Program-made: the position numbers and the translations under genes
The notes under the pieces: generated by a model
The model's input: only the letters and a program-made list of their open reading frames with translations
Database searches by the model: none
What the model was told of the DNA's origin: nothing
Assembly (NCBI GenBank): GCA_043497085.1
Contig: JBIEKI010000002.1
DNA from: Thalassobacillus sp043497085
Lineage (GTDB): Bacteria > Bacillota > Bacilli > Bacillales > Halobacillaceae
Length of the DNA: 64,000 bases
Strand: one strand, 5' to 3'
Shown: piece after piece, positions 25,635 through 34,737 of the stretch
Layout of the letters: the number at the start of each line of letters is the position of its first letter
How positions within the stretch are numbered: the stretch's first letter is position 1

Positions 25635-25976
25635 ATGAAAGGACAATATTATTGGATTTTAGCACTTATATTTGCGTTATTGATTGCGGTGTTTGCAGTA
25701 ATTAATGTAGACCCAGTAGAAGTTAATTATTTATTCGGTACTGGGGAAGCACCATTAATTCTTGTTATTTTAATTTCCGTGCTTATGGGCGGGATTGTAA
25801 CCGCGGCTCTAGGCGCAGTTCGAGTTTACCGGCTGCAGCGCGAAGTTAAAAAGCTTCGGAGCAAACAGGGAAATAAGGAATCACGAAACGTATCCGATAT
25901 TAAAAAAGACAGAGATAAACGGGCTGAACGTATCCGCACAGACACCGCCGATCCCTCAGACCATTCCTCTGAATAA
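25635..25976 (+). CDS. LapA/DUF1049-domain membrane protein (YrvD type)
   Basis: It has 113 residues with two membrane segments (about 5-27 and 39-64) and a charged C-terminal tail of about 45 residues rich in Lys, Arg, Asp and Ser. 'VNVDPVEVNYLFGTGEAPLILVILIS' is typical of the LapA (DUF1049) family, and yrvD stands before recJ in B. subtilis. The role is unknown. Confidence 0.8.
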   Translation: MKGQYYWILALIFALLIAVFAVINVDPVEVNYLFGTGEAPLILVILISVLMGGIVTAALGAVRVYRLQREVKKLRSKQGNKESRNVSDIKKDRDKRAERIRTDTADPSDHSSE

Positions 25977-25992
25977 AATATCTTTCAGTTAT

Positions 25993-26021
25993 TTGCTACC
26001 CCTGATTCCCTCTAGTATAAT
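25993..26021 (+). promoter_or_regulatory. Sigma-A-type promoter for recJ-apt
   Basis: TTGCTA (25993-25998), a 17-base spacer and a perfect TATAAT (26016-26021), 22 bases before recJ. Confidence 0.6.
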
Positions 26022-26042
26022 AAGTGGGTCAGGGGTGAACGT

Positions 26043-28385
26043 ATGTTAAAAAGTAAAATGAAATGGAACTTTACATATAACGATAATGTAGATACAGAAG
26101 TATTTTTAGAAGATTTGGGAATCTCACCGCTTACAAGAAAATTATTGTGGCAAAGAAATATCACGGAGCCCGAAATGGCCGAACGCTTTTTGTTCCCTTC
26201 GTTGGATCACTTACATGATCCATTTTTGATGGAAGGAATGATAGAAGCTACGGAGCGTGTTAGGCTTGCTATCGAGCGAAAAGAAAATATTTTAGTGTTC
26301 GGGGATTATGATGCTGATGGAGTCAGCGCGACGACTGTTATGGTAGAAGCCTTGCGTGAAGCTGGGGCGGTATGTGATTTTTATATTCCTAACCGGTTCA
26401 CCGAGGGATATGGACCAAATGAAGCAGCATTCCGCAAAGCGAAGGAAAACGGGATTAATGTCATCATTACTGTCGATACCGGCATTGCTGCAGTACATGA
26501 AGCGACTGTTGCAAAAGAGCTTGGAATCGACCTCATCATAACCGATCATCACGAGGTCCAGGAACAATTACCAGATGCCTATGCAATCATTCACCCTAAA
26601 GCCTCCGCTTCTTATCCTTTTCAAGAGCTTGCGGGTGTAGGGGTAGCTTTTAAATTTGCACAGGCTCTCCTGGGCAGACTGCCAAAAGAACTATTGGATC
26701 TTGTGGTCATTGGAACCATTGCTGACCTTGTTCCGCTTCAGGATGAAAACCGGGTGCTTGCTTTCTTTGGGCTGCAGGCTATCTCCCAATCGAAGCGACC
26801 TGGCATTCAGGCATTAAAAAATATGTGCGGAATCGAAGGTGACCTTAACGAAGAAACGATAGGTTTCATGATCGGACCGAGAATCAATGCGGTAGGACGT
26901 CTGCAAGATGCATCTCCGGCTGTGGAATTGTTGTTGACCGAAGATTATAAGCAAGCGGAAGATTTAGCAACATTAATTGATCAATTGAATAAAGAACGCC
27001 AGAAGATTGTTTCAGATATAGCAGATGAAGCTGAGAAATTGCTCGAAGGCGAAGAATCAGGGGATAATGATTCTGTAATTGTCGTGGGTAAACCCGGCTG
27101 GAATCCGGGAGTGTTAGGGATAGTTGCTTCCAAACTGGTTCGGCGTTTCGACCGCCCGGCAATTGTACTTGGAATTGATGAAGAAACAGGCGAAGCTAAA
27201 GGCTCAGCCAGGAGTATTGATGCTTTCGATTTATTTGTCAATTGCATGAAGGTGAGACCATTATTCAAACATTTTGGAGGACATGCTCAGGCTGCCGGAA
27301 TGACCTTGAAAATAGAAAACATTAATGAACTACGGTATGAATTGAATCGATTAGCAGATGAACAGTTGACACCGGAGGATTTTACTCAAAGTGTCGATGT
27401 GGAAAATACTATTGATATTGCTGAGCTCTCGTTACAACAAATTAAAGAAATTGCAAAGTTGAGTCCGTTTGGAATGGGAAACCCTAAGCCGCTTTTTCAT
27501 ATTGATCATGCTCCAAAGGAAATTCGGCAAATTGGCAGCAAGCAGAATCATTTGAAATTCCAATTTCACAAATCTGGTACCCAGCTCGATGGTATTGCCT
27601 TTGGAATGGGGGATTTATATAGTGATATTTCCCCTTATTCTAATGTGGAAGCAATTGGGGAATTGGGCATAAATGAATGGAATGGCCGAAAAAAAATGCA
27701 AATCATGATCAAAGACCTCCGTATTGCTGAATGGCAGTTGTTTGACTACAGGGGCTCTAAATACATCGAAAAAAAACTCTCCGGAAGCAATCTGGATGAT
27801 CATGTCGCCCTTTCTTTTGATGGGATCAGCCAAGCACCATTACATTTGAACGTAGTGGATAAACATTCGATTATGTACTACGAAGAAGGACAGATTTCAG
27901 GTCTTGTACTTTTGGACTTGCCATCCAAACTAGAGGATTTAGGTGAAATAATAGAAGCTGTCCAGCCGCGGAAAATATATGCCTGTTATCGGATTGACGA
28001 CAGCGCATTCTTCGATAAACTCCCGACGCGAGAAGATTTCAAATGGTTTTATGGAATGCTCATGAAACATAAGACATTGGATATGAATCGCGGAGCATCC
28101 AAGCTCGCCTCTTATAAAGGATGGGACAAGGATACACTGGAATTCATCTCGCAGGTGTTTTTTGAGTTGGATTTTGTTAAAATAGAGAATGGACTGATTT
28201 CACTTCATCCTTCCCCATCAAAGAAGGATTTGAATGATTCGGATACGTATCAGTTAAAACAACGGAGATTACAAGTCGAAAAGAAACTTTATTATTCCAA
28301 TTATCAAGAACTGAAATCATGGTTCGATCAATATATGGAGCAATTGGACTTGGCCGTTAAGGAGGAAGTAACACATGGATTATAA
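26043..28385 (+). CDS. recJ: Single-strand DNA exonuclease RecJ
   Basis: This is a 5'-3' ssDNA exonuclease of recombination and repair. It has 780 residues, the long Bacillus form. The DHH domain shows 'VFGDYDADGVSATTVM' and 'LIITDHHEVQE'; the DHHA1 part has 'FGGHAQAAGMTL'. These are followed by an OB fold and a C-terminal extension (about 570-780) seen in Gram-positive RecJ. AGGGGTGA precedes the ATG. It overlaps apt by 11 bases. Confidence 0.96.
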   Translation: MLKSKMKWNFTYNDNVDTEVFLEDLGISPLTRKLLWQRNITEPEMAERFLFPSLDHLHDPFLMEGMIEATERVRLAIERKENILVFGDYDADGVSATTVMVEALREAGAVCDFYIPNRFTEGYGPNEAAFRKAKENGINVIITVDTGIAAVHEATVAKELGIDLIITDHHEVQEQLPDAYAIIHPKASASYPFQELAGVGVAFKFAQALLGRLPKELLDLVVIGTIADLVPLQDENRVLAFFGLQAISQSKRPGIQALKNMCGIEGDLNEETIGFMIGPRINAVGRLQDASPAVELLLTEDYKQAEDLATLIDQLNKERQKIVSDIADEAEKLLEGEESGDNDSVIVVGKPGWNPGVLGIVASKLVRRFDRPAIVLGIDEETGEAKGSARSIDAFDLFVNCMKVRPLFKHFGGHAQAAGMTLKIENINELRYELNRLADEQLTPEDFTQSVDVENTIDIAELSLQQIKEIAKLSPFGMGNPKPLFHIDHAPKEIRQIGSKQNHLKFQFHKSGTQLDGIAFGMGDLYSDISPYSNVEAIGELGINEWNGRKKMQIMIKDLRIAEWQLFDYRGSKYIEKKLSGSNLDDHVALSFDGISQAPLHLNVVDKHSIMYYEEGQISGLVLLDLPSKLEDLGEIIEAVQPRKIYACYRIDDSAFFDKLPTREDFKWFYGMLMKHKTLDMNRGASKLASYKGWDKDTLEFISQVFFELDFVKIENGLISLHPSPSKKDLNDSDTYQLKQRRLQVEKKLYYSNYQELKSWFDQYMEQLDLAVKEEVTHGL

Positions 28386-28887
28386 ACAACATATCGCTAT
28401 AGTAGAAGATTGGCCAAAAGAGGGAGTACGATTCAAGGACATCACGCCTTTGATGGATAATGGCAAGGCCTTCAAATCTGCTGTCGATGAAATTGTAGAG
28501 TATGCTAAATCACTGGATATCGATCTCATTGTAGGTCCTGAAGCCCGCGGCTTCATTGTCGGCTGTCCTGTTTCTTACGCGTTGGAGGTAGGTTTTGCCC
28601 CTGTTCGTAAAGAAGGGAAATTACCAAGAGAAACAATTAAAGTTGATTACGGTTTAGAATACGGCAAAAATGTACTTACACTGCACAAAGATGCAATTAA
28701 GCCTGGTCAGAGGGTGCTAATTACTGACGACTTATTAGCTACCGGTGGAACAATTGAAGCAACCATCAAACTGGTTGAAGAACTGGGTGGTGTCGTTGCA
28801 GGCTGTGCTTTCCTGATTGAGTTGACCTATTTACACGGAAGAGATAAGCTTGAAGGACACGATGTGTTGACATTGATGCAATACTAA
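28375..28887 (+). CDS. apt: Adenine phosphoribosyltransferase
   Basis: It makes AMP from adenine and PRPP. It has 170 residues with the PRPP motif 'VLITDDLLATGGTIEATIKL', 'GPEARGFIVGCPVSYAL' and 'PVRKEGKLPRETI'. It starts inside the last codons of recJ and so is likely coupled to it. Confidence 0.97.
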   Translation: MDYKQHIAIVEDWPKEGVRFKDITPLMDNGKAFKSAVDEIVEYAKSLDIDLIVGPEARGFIVGCPVSYALEVGFAPVRKEGKLPRETIKVDYGLEYGKNVLTLHKDAIKPGQRVLITDDLLATGGTIEATIKLVEELGGVVAGCAFLIELTYLHGRDKLEGHDVLTLMQY

Positions 28888-28895
28888 AGTTATTG

Positions 28896-28925
28896 GAGTG
28901 CCCTCCCATGGGTACTCTTTGTTTA
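28896..28925 (+). terminator. Probable terminator after apt
   Basis: GAGT-g-CCC tcccat GGG-t-ACTC followed by TTTGTTT. The stem is short with a mismatch. Confidence 0.6.
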
Positions 28926-28941
28926 TAATTATATTTTTTTC

Positions 28942-28970
28942 TTTACATTTACCTGTCTTTTTTTGATAAT
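28942..28970 (+). promoter_or_regulatory. Possible sigma-A promoter for relA
   Basis: TTTACA (28942-28947), 17-base spacer, GATAAT (28965-28970), 55 bases before relA. Confidence 0.5.
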
Positions 28971-29025
28971 GAATTACAACCAATAATTATATTTTACAAG
29001 TATGTATAGAAACCAAGGTGATTAG

Positions 29026-31227
29026 ATGTCGAAAGACAAAATTTTAAGCGCAGAAGAAGTGATTGAAGAAGCAAGCCGGTATTTGACGAAAGAAGATACC
29101 GGTTTTATTCGACGCGCTTATGAATTTGCGGAGCAGGCACATAAGGATCAATTTCGTAAGTCTGGAGAACCATATATCATCCATCCCATCCAGGTTGCAG
29201 GGATTCTTGTCAACTTGGAAATGGATCCAGAGACCATCGCTGGTGGTTTTCTACATGACGTCGTAGAAGATACCGATGTTTCTATTGAAGAAATAGAGGA
29301 GACGTTCAACAAGGAAGTAGCCATGCTGGTGGATGGCGTCACTAAGCTGGGTAAAATTAAGTATAAATCCAAAGAGGCACAACAAGCAGAAAATCACCGA
29401 AAAATGTTTGTCGCTATGGCGAAAGATATCCGAGTGATCCTGATAAAGCTGGCTGATCGGCTCCATAATATGCGGACGTTGAAGCACCTTCCTCCAGAAA
29501 AACAGCGGAGAATTTCTAATGAAACGCTGGAGATTTTCGCGCCGCTGGCTCACAGGCTTGGTATTTCGACAATCAAGTGGGAGTTAGAGGATACCGCACT
29601 GCGTTACTTAAACCCTCAGCAGTATTATCGCATTGTGCACCTAATGAAACAAAAACGGAACGAACGTGAATTCTATATAGAAGATGTCATGAAAGAGATA
29701 GAAGACCGGATGGAAGAAGTAAACATTAAGGCGGATATTTCCGGGCGTCCGAAGCATTTATACAGTATTTATCGTAAAATGGTGCTGCAAAACAAACAGT
29801 TCAATGAAATTTATGACCTTCTTGCTGTCAGGGTAATAGTCGATAGCATCAAAGACTGTTATGCTGTGCTCGGCATTATCCACACCTGCTGGAAACCTAT
29901 GCCAGGAAGGTTTAAAGATTATATTGCCATGCCGAAGCCGAACTTATATCAATCTCTCCATACAACGGTCATTGGTCCAAAAGGTGATCCACTTGAAGTG
30001 CAGATTCGTACGCAAGACATGCATGATATAGCAGAATATGGGATTGCAGCTCATTGGGCCTATAAAGAAGGCGGGCAATTCAACCAGACAAAACAATCAT
30101 TCGAAGAAAAACTGACCTGGTTCCGTGAAATTTTGGAATGGCAAAATGAAACCCACGATGCAGAGGAATTCATGGAATCCTTAAAGGTCGATCTATTTTC
30201 TGACATGGTATACGTTTTTACGCCAAAGGGAGATGTCATTGAACTTCCGTCAGGTTCCGTCCCGGTAGATTTCGCCTACCGTATCCATACCGAAGTAGGA
30301 AATCATACGATTGGTGCAAAAATAAATGGAAAAATGGAGCCGCTTGATTATGAGTTGAAGACGGGCGACATTGTAGAAATGATGACCTCCAAGCATTCGT
30401 ATGGACCTTCGAAGGATTGGATAAAGTTAGCCCAAACATCCCAGGCTAAGAGTAAAATTAAACAATTCTTCAAAAAGCAGCGACGCGAAGAGAATATCCT
30501 GAAAGGGAAAGAACTTGTCGAAAAAGAGATCAAGAACATGGATTTGTCTCCTAAGGAGGTTCTATCCCAGGAAAATCTCGATCGTGTTGCTGAAAAATTC
30601 AATTTCAGTAACGAAGACGATATGTTCGCGGCAGTCGGCTATCAGGGAATTACGGCTGCTCAAATCGCCACCCGTTTGACTGAAAAAATAAGAAAGCAGA
30701 AAGAACAGGAACAGAATCTGGAAGAGACACTGGAAGAAGTAAAGAATGAAGTGAAAGCAAAACCTTCTGGTAAACGGGATTCCGGTGTCAGGGTGAAAGG
30801 TGTCGACAACCTGCTTGTACGACTGTCTAAGTGCTGCAACCCTGTCCCTGGTGATGATATTGTTGGATATATTACAAAAGGCCGAGGCGTTTCCGTGCAT
30901 CGTTCCGATTGTCCGAATGTCCAAACAGAAGATGCTCAAAGCCGTTTACTTCCAGTGGAATGGGAAGGCAGTGGCTCGGATTCGAAACAGTATCATGTAG
31001 ACTTGGAGATATCTGGATATGATAGGCGGGGCCTGGTCAATGAAGTTTTGCAGGCCGTTAATGAAACGAAAACAAACATTACAGCCGTGTCAGGTAAGTC
31101 GGATCGTAATAAAATGGCTACCATCAATATCACGATTTTAATCCAGAATATTAACCATTTAAGAAAAATAGTAGATCGTATTAAACAAATACCAGAAGTA
31201 TATACCGTAAGAAGAATGATGCAATAA
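29026..31227 (+). CDS. relA: Bifunctional (p)ppGpp synthetase/hydrolase Rel
   Basis: It controls the stringent response. It has 733 residues. In order: HD hydrolase domain ('PYIIHPIQVAGIL', 'GGFLHDVVEDTDV', 'IKLADRLHNMRTL'), synthetase ('SGRPKHLYSIYRKM', 'YDLLAVRVIV', 'QSLHTTVIGPKG'), TGS ('VYVFTPKGDVIELPSGSVPVDFAY' region, about 395-455), a zinc-finger/CC region ('LSKCCNPVPGD') and ACT (about 660-733). The intact HDxxED pocket argues for both activities. It is followed by dtd after 14 bases. Confidence 0.98.
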   Translation: MSKDKILSAEEVIEEASRYLTKEDTGFIRRAYEFAEQAHKDQFRKSGEPYIIHPIQVAGILVNLEMDPETIAGGFLHDVVEDTDVSIEEIEETFNKEVAMLVDGVTKLGKIKYKSKEAQQAENHRKMFVAMAKDIRVILIKLADRLHNMRTLKHLPPEKQRRISNETLEIFAPLAHRLGISTIKWELEDTALRYLNPQQYYRIVHLMKQKRNEREFYIEDVMKEIEDRMEEVNIKADISGRPKHLYSIYRKMVLQNKQFNEIYDLLAVRVIVDSIKDCYAVLGIIHTCWKPMPGRFKDYIAMPKPNLYQSLHTTVIGPKGDPLEVQIRTQDMHDIAEYGIAAHWAYKEGGQFNQTKQSFEEKLTWFREILEWQNETHDAEEFMESLKVDLFSDMVYVFTPKGDVIELPSGSVPVDFAYRIHTEVGNHTIGAKINGKMEPLDYELKTGDIVEMMTSKHSYGPSKDWIKLAQTSQAKSKIKQFFKKQRREENILKGKELVEKEIKNMDLSPKEVLSQENLDRVAEKFNFSNEDDMFAAVGYQGITAAQIATRLTEKIRKQKEQEQNLEETLEEVKNEVKAKPSGKRDSGVRVKGVDNLLVRLSKCCNPVPGDDIVGYITKGRGVSVHRSDCPNVQTEDAQSRLLPVEWEGSGSDSKQYHVDLEISGYDRRGLVNEVLQAVNETKTNITAVSGKSDRNKMATINITILIQNINHLRKIVDRIKQIPEVYTVRRMMQ

Positions 31228-31241
31228 GGGGAACAGATACA

Positions 31242-31688
31242 ATGAAAGCAGTTATCCAACGTGCCAAAAATGCCTCAGTCACTGTAGAAGGTGAGACTAC
31301 AGGTGCGATTGATTCCGGCCTGGTGGTGTTACTAGGAGTCACCCACGAAGATACAGTGGACGATGCTAAATACCTGGCTAATAAAATCACCAATCTACGT
31401 ATCTTTGAAGATGAGCAGGAAAAAATGAACTTAAGTTTGAAGGATGTACAAGGAAAAGTGTTGTCCATTTCCCAGTTCACTCTATACGGTGATTGTCGTA
31501 AAGGGCGCAGGCCTAACTTTATGTCCGCTGCTAAACCCGATGTGGCAAGTGAACTGTACCAGGTTTTCAACAGTCTGGTAGAAGAAGAAGGTGTACCTGT
31601 TGAAACAGGAGCCTTTGGCGAAATGATGGACGTCCAATTGAATAACATAGGACCGGTTACACTAATCATAGATAGTAAAGATAAATAA
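31242..31688 (+). CDS. dtd: D-aminoacyl-tRNA deacylase
   Basis: It removes D-amino acids (and misacylated Gly) from tRNA. It has 148 residues. 'SQFTLYGDCRKGRRPNF' and the GxP-loop area 'VETGAFGEMMDVQLNNIGPVTL' are the active-site motifs. The pairing relA-dtd is common in Bacillus. Confidence 0.96.
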   Translation: MKAVIQRAKNASVTVEGETTGAIDSGLVVLLGVTHEDTVDDAKYLANKITNLRIFEDEQEKMNLSLKDVQGKVLSISQFTLYGDCRKGRRPNFMSAAKPDVASELYQVFNSLVEEEGVPVETGAFGEMMDVQLNNIGPVTLIIDSKDK

Positions 31689-31689
31689 C

Positions 31690-31723
31690 AAAAAGGATGG
31701 CCAGCATAAAGGCCATCCTTTTT
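31690..31723. terminator. Bidirectional terminator, dtd and the convergent amidase
   Basis: AAAAAGGATGGCC agcataaa GGCCATCCTTTTT, with A- and T-runs on both sides. Confidence 0.9.
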
Positions 31724-31727
31724 ACTA

Positions 31728-32996
31728 TTAATTAAAATAATCCATTAGTCCATTTACAATACCAGTACTTAGTTTACGTTGATAATTAGAGGTTTTTACC
31801 ATCTTTTCTTCTGTTACATTTGATAAATATCCAAGCTCCAGCAACAGGGAAGGGGTGTGGTTCTCACGGATTACATGGAAGCTATTGGCTTTTGCACCGC
31901 GATTGACTGCTCCTGTAGAACGGACCAATCCTTGCTGGACCAGTTTAGCAAGATTCCTATCCTGGCTGCTATGATAAAAGGTTTCTATACCTTTGGCGCC
32001 CGAATAAGTAGGGAAACTATTGTAGTGCAGACTGAGGAAAACATCTGCATTAGATGAATGAGAAACATTTACCCTGTTTACTAGAGAAATATAGCGATCA
32101 TTGCTGCGAGTCATAATTACTTTTGCTCCTGCAGCCTGAAGCTTTTCCTTAACATGCAAAGCTGTTGCAAGGGTGACATTTTTTTCATAAGTACCACTTA
32201 GTCCGATTGCTCCTGGATCACGTCCCCCGTGTCCGGAATCAATCACAATGACTTTCCCCTGGAGACCTCCGCTAGAGCTGTTGTTCTGGCTCCCGTTATT
32301 TAGTGTTACAATCCAGCCGGCAACATACGCAGTACCCGAGCCATATTTTATTTTATACCATTTGCCTTCTTTCCTGACCACTTGAAAGTCGTCGCCTTTA
32401 TGAGCTCTTCCAAGAATCTTATGATTCGTCGATGGACCACTGCGGATATTCGTACCATCATACAGGAGGGTTAAGGTTTGGGAGCTTTCCTCCCCGGTGC
32501 TTGTCTGAACCGGTTGACTGGAGTTTTGACCTGTCTTGTCTGGACTCGCATAATCACTGTGAATCCAGCCTTTACCATACTTACTGTTAATTTTGTACCA
32601 GTCGCCCTTTTTGCCAAGCTGTTTTACTGTCTGTCCCTTCATCAGATGGGTCAGAATTTTGGAGTTCGTATTAGGCTCTGCTCGTACTCGTAAGTAGTCT
32701 GCATCCGAGCGGACGGATGTATTTTCCTGGACTTTAACAAGGTACTTCGCTACCCAGGCTTTTCCGCCATTATATTGGATTTGGAGCCATCCATACTTTT
32801 CATCGAGGATAGGGTAGGAATCGCCTCTATGTATTTGACCCAGTTTCTTTGTATATGAACTAGGAGCTTCTCTCACGTTAAGTGTATCGATATTAACGAT
32901 TGCATTATCCGCTTTTACTGGCAAGGCAGTGAATGCGGCAACACTTAACAAAAGCAAAAAAAGCAAACCAAATACTTTATTCAATTGTTTTACCAA
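31728..32996 (-). CDS. Secreted N-acetylmuramoyl-L-alanine amidase with SH3b repeats
   Basis: This is a cell-wall hydrolase of 422 residues. It has a signal peptide (about 1-29, ending 'LPVKADN'), three bacterial SH3 domains (about 30-90, 92-152, 170-233, with 'LNVREAPSSYTKKLG', 'LRVRAEPNTNSKIL', 'TNIRSGPSTNHKIL') and an Amidase_3 catalytic domain (about 247-420). Zinc and catalytic motifs are 'VIDSGHGGRDPGAIG', 'FLSLHYNSF' and 'PSLLLELGYLSN'. It matches B. subtilis YrvJ in place and layout. AGGAGG precedes the ATG. Confidence 0.93.
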   Translation of the reverse strand: MVKQLNKVFGLLFLLLLSVAAFTALPVKADNAIVNIDTLNVREAPSSYTKKLGQIHRGDSYPILDEKYGWLQIQYNGGKAWVAKYLVKVQENTSVRSDADYLRVRAEPNTNSKILTHLMKGQTVKQLGKKGDWYKINSKYGKGWIHSDYASPDKTGQNSSQPVQTSTGEESSQTLTLLYDGTNIRSGPSTNHKILGRAHKGDDFQVVRKEGKWYKIKYGSGTAYVAGWIVTLNNGSQNNSSSGGLQGKVIVIDSGHGGRDPGAIGLSGTYEKNVTLATALHVKEKLQAAGAKVIMTRSNDRYISLVNRVNVSHSSNADVFLSLHYNSFPTYSGAKGIETFYHSSQDRNLAKLVQQGLVRSTGAVNRGAKANSFHVIRENHTPSLLLELGYLSNVTEEKMVKTSNYQRKLSTGIVNGLMDYFN

Positions 32997-33115
32997 ACGT
33001 CATACCTCCTTTTGTTAGTTATTCGAGTTCAATAGTATCATTTCGACAATTTCTTTTAAATCCCTTTTTTTCCATGATTTTTTTAAAAAATATAATGAAA
33101 AAACATTTTAAAAGC

Positions 33116-33144
33116 TTGACATTGCCTTTCGGGAATCATATGAT
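33116..33144 (+). promoter_or_regulatory. Sigma-A promoter for the hisS-aspS T-box
   Basis: Perfect TTGACA (33116-33121), 17-base spacer, TATGAT (33139-33144). Confidence 0.75.
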
Positions 33145-33164
33145 AATAATCAATTCTTAATTAG

Positions 33165-33413
33165 AGTCGTCAAAACCGATGAGGGAAAGAGTAATCAGGA
33201 AACATGCAGACAGAGAGGAAATGCCTTATGGCTGGAAGCATTTCTGTGTAATAGCCTGATGAAAGACATTCTTTAGGTGCTGTGTCGAACCATAAGTAGG
33301 CTCAGCCGTACACAGGCGTTAACTGTATGGAGAGGAAACATGAAATGGTATGTTTCAACCAGGGTGGCAACGCGGGTAACTCCCGTCCCTTTTATTAGGG
33401 ACGGGAGTTTTTT
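33165..33413 (+). promoter_or_regulatory. T-box riboswitch of hisS-aspS
   Basis: The conserved T-box sequence AGGGTGGCAACGCGG (33361-33375) precedes a terminator ACTCCCGTCCC / GGGACGGGAGT with a T-run (33379-33413). Stem I with 'GAGGAAATGCC' lies upstream. By alignment with the alaS T-box in this window the specifier is GAC (Asp, 33265-33267) followed by A. A His codon CAT overlaps it (33267-33269). Uncharged tRNA should stabilise the antiterminator and allow hisS-aspS transcription. Confidence 0.9.
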
Positions 33414-33460
33414 ATGTTTTATTGTCAGTCACTGACAATTATATAAAGGAGGATGTTGGG

Positions 33461-34735
33461 ATGAAGGCACCAAGAGGGACGCAGGATATTTTACCTGGGA
33501 CGTCTGAAAAATGGCAATACGTAGAAAGCGCTCTGATCGAGCTTTGCAGAAAATATAATTATCAGGAGATTCGTACACCTGTATTTGAACATACGGAATT
33601 GTTCCAACGGGGAGTAGGGGACACCACCGATATCGTTCAAAAAGAAATGTATACATTTGAAGACCGTGGAGGAAGGAGTTTGACCCTGAGACCAGAAGGC
33701 ACAGCTTCTGTCGTACGCTCTTTTGTGGAACATAAGGTTTTTGGACTGCCAATGCAGCCGACTAAATTGTTTTACATCGGACCGATGTTCCGTTATGAGC
33801 GGCCTCAACAAGGCAGGATGCGACAGTTTTACCAATTTGGTATCGAAGCTTTGGGAAGTGCCGATCCAGCTATCGATGCGGAAGTGATGGCTTTGGCAAT
33901 GGCGGCCTACCAGGAGCTTGGGCTGAAATCATTAAAGCTGGTCATCAACAGCTTAGGTGACACAGAAAGTCGTAAGCAGCACCGTGAAGCCTTGATCAAC
34001 CACTTTGATCCACATCGGGAGGAACTATGCCAGGACTGTCAGGTGCGTCTGGATAAGAATCCACTTCGCGTGCTTGACTGCAAAAAGGATAGAGAACATC
34101 CGGCAATGGCAACAGCACCGTCTGTATTGGAATATTTGAACGAGGAATCAAGAGAGTACTTTGAGCAAGTCAAATCCTATTTAGATGCCATGGAAATTCC
34201 TTACGTGGTTGATAAAAACCTTGTCCGAGGGTTGGATTATTATAACCATACCGCTTTTGAAATCATGAGTGACGCTGAAGGCTTCGGGGCTATCACTACA
34301 TTAAGCGGTGGTGGCCGTTATAATGGTCTGGTTGAAGAAATGGGAGGACCGGAGACTCCTGGTATCGGATTTGCGTTGAGTATTGAACGTCTGTTAATGG
34401 CACTGGAGGCAGAAGGAGTTGAATTGCCGGTCGATGAAGGGATCGATTGTTATTTTGTGGCTCTTGGCAATCAAGCTGAAAAAGAAGCGGTCCGTCTCAC
34501 CTATCAGCTACGGAAAGCCGGCGTTCAGGTAGATAAAGATTACCTCGGAAGGAAAATCAAGAGTCAGTTCAAATCTGCTGACCGGCTGAAAGCAAAATAT
34601 GTGATTGTATTAGGTGAAAATGAACTGGAAGCGGGCCGAGCGAACGTTAAACTAATGGAAACCGGTGAACAAAAAGAAATACCACTAACTGAGTTAGTCA
34701 CTTATTTAAAGAACGAAATAGCAGGAGGGAAATAA
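33461..34735 (+). CDS. hisS: Histidyl-tRNA synthetase
   Basis: This class II synthetase has 424 residues from ATG 33461, with AAAGGAGG in front; upstream in-frame starts at 33422 lie in the T-box region. Motifs: 'APRGTQDILPG' at the start, motif 2 'GPMFRYERPQQGRMRQFYQFGIE', the His motifs 'LVRGLDYYNHTAFE' and 'LSGGGRYNGL', motif 3 'PGIGFALSIERL', and a C-terminal anticodon domain. Confidence 0.97.
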   Translation: MKAPRGTQDILPGTSEKWQYVESALIELCRKYNYQEIRTPVFEHTELFQRGVGDTTDIVQKEMYTFEDRGGRSLTLRPEGTASVVRSFVEHKVFGLPMQPTKLFYIGPMFRYERPQQGRMRQFYQFGIEALGSADPAIDAEVMALAMAAYQELGLKSLKLVINSLGDTESRKQHREALINHFDPHREELCQDCQVRLDKNPLRVLDCKKDREHPAMATAPSVLEYLNEESREYFEQVKSYLDAMEIPYVVDKNLVRGLDYYNHTAFEIMSDAEGFGAITTLSGGGRYNGLVEEMGGPETPGIGFALSIERLLMALEAEGVELPVDEGIDCYFVALGNQAEKEAVRLTYQLRKAGVQVDKDYLGRKIKSQFKSADRLKAKYVIVLGENELEAGRANVKLMETGEQKEIPLTELVTYLKNEIAGGK

Positions 34736-34737
34736 GG

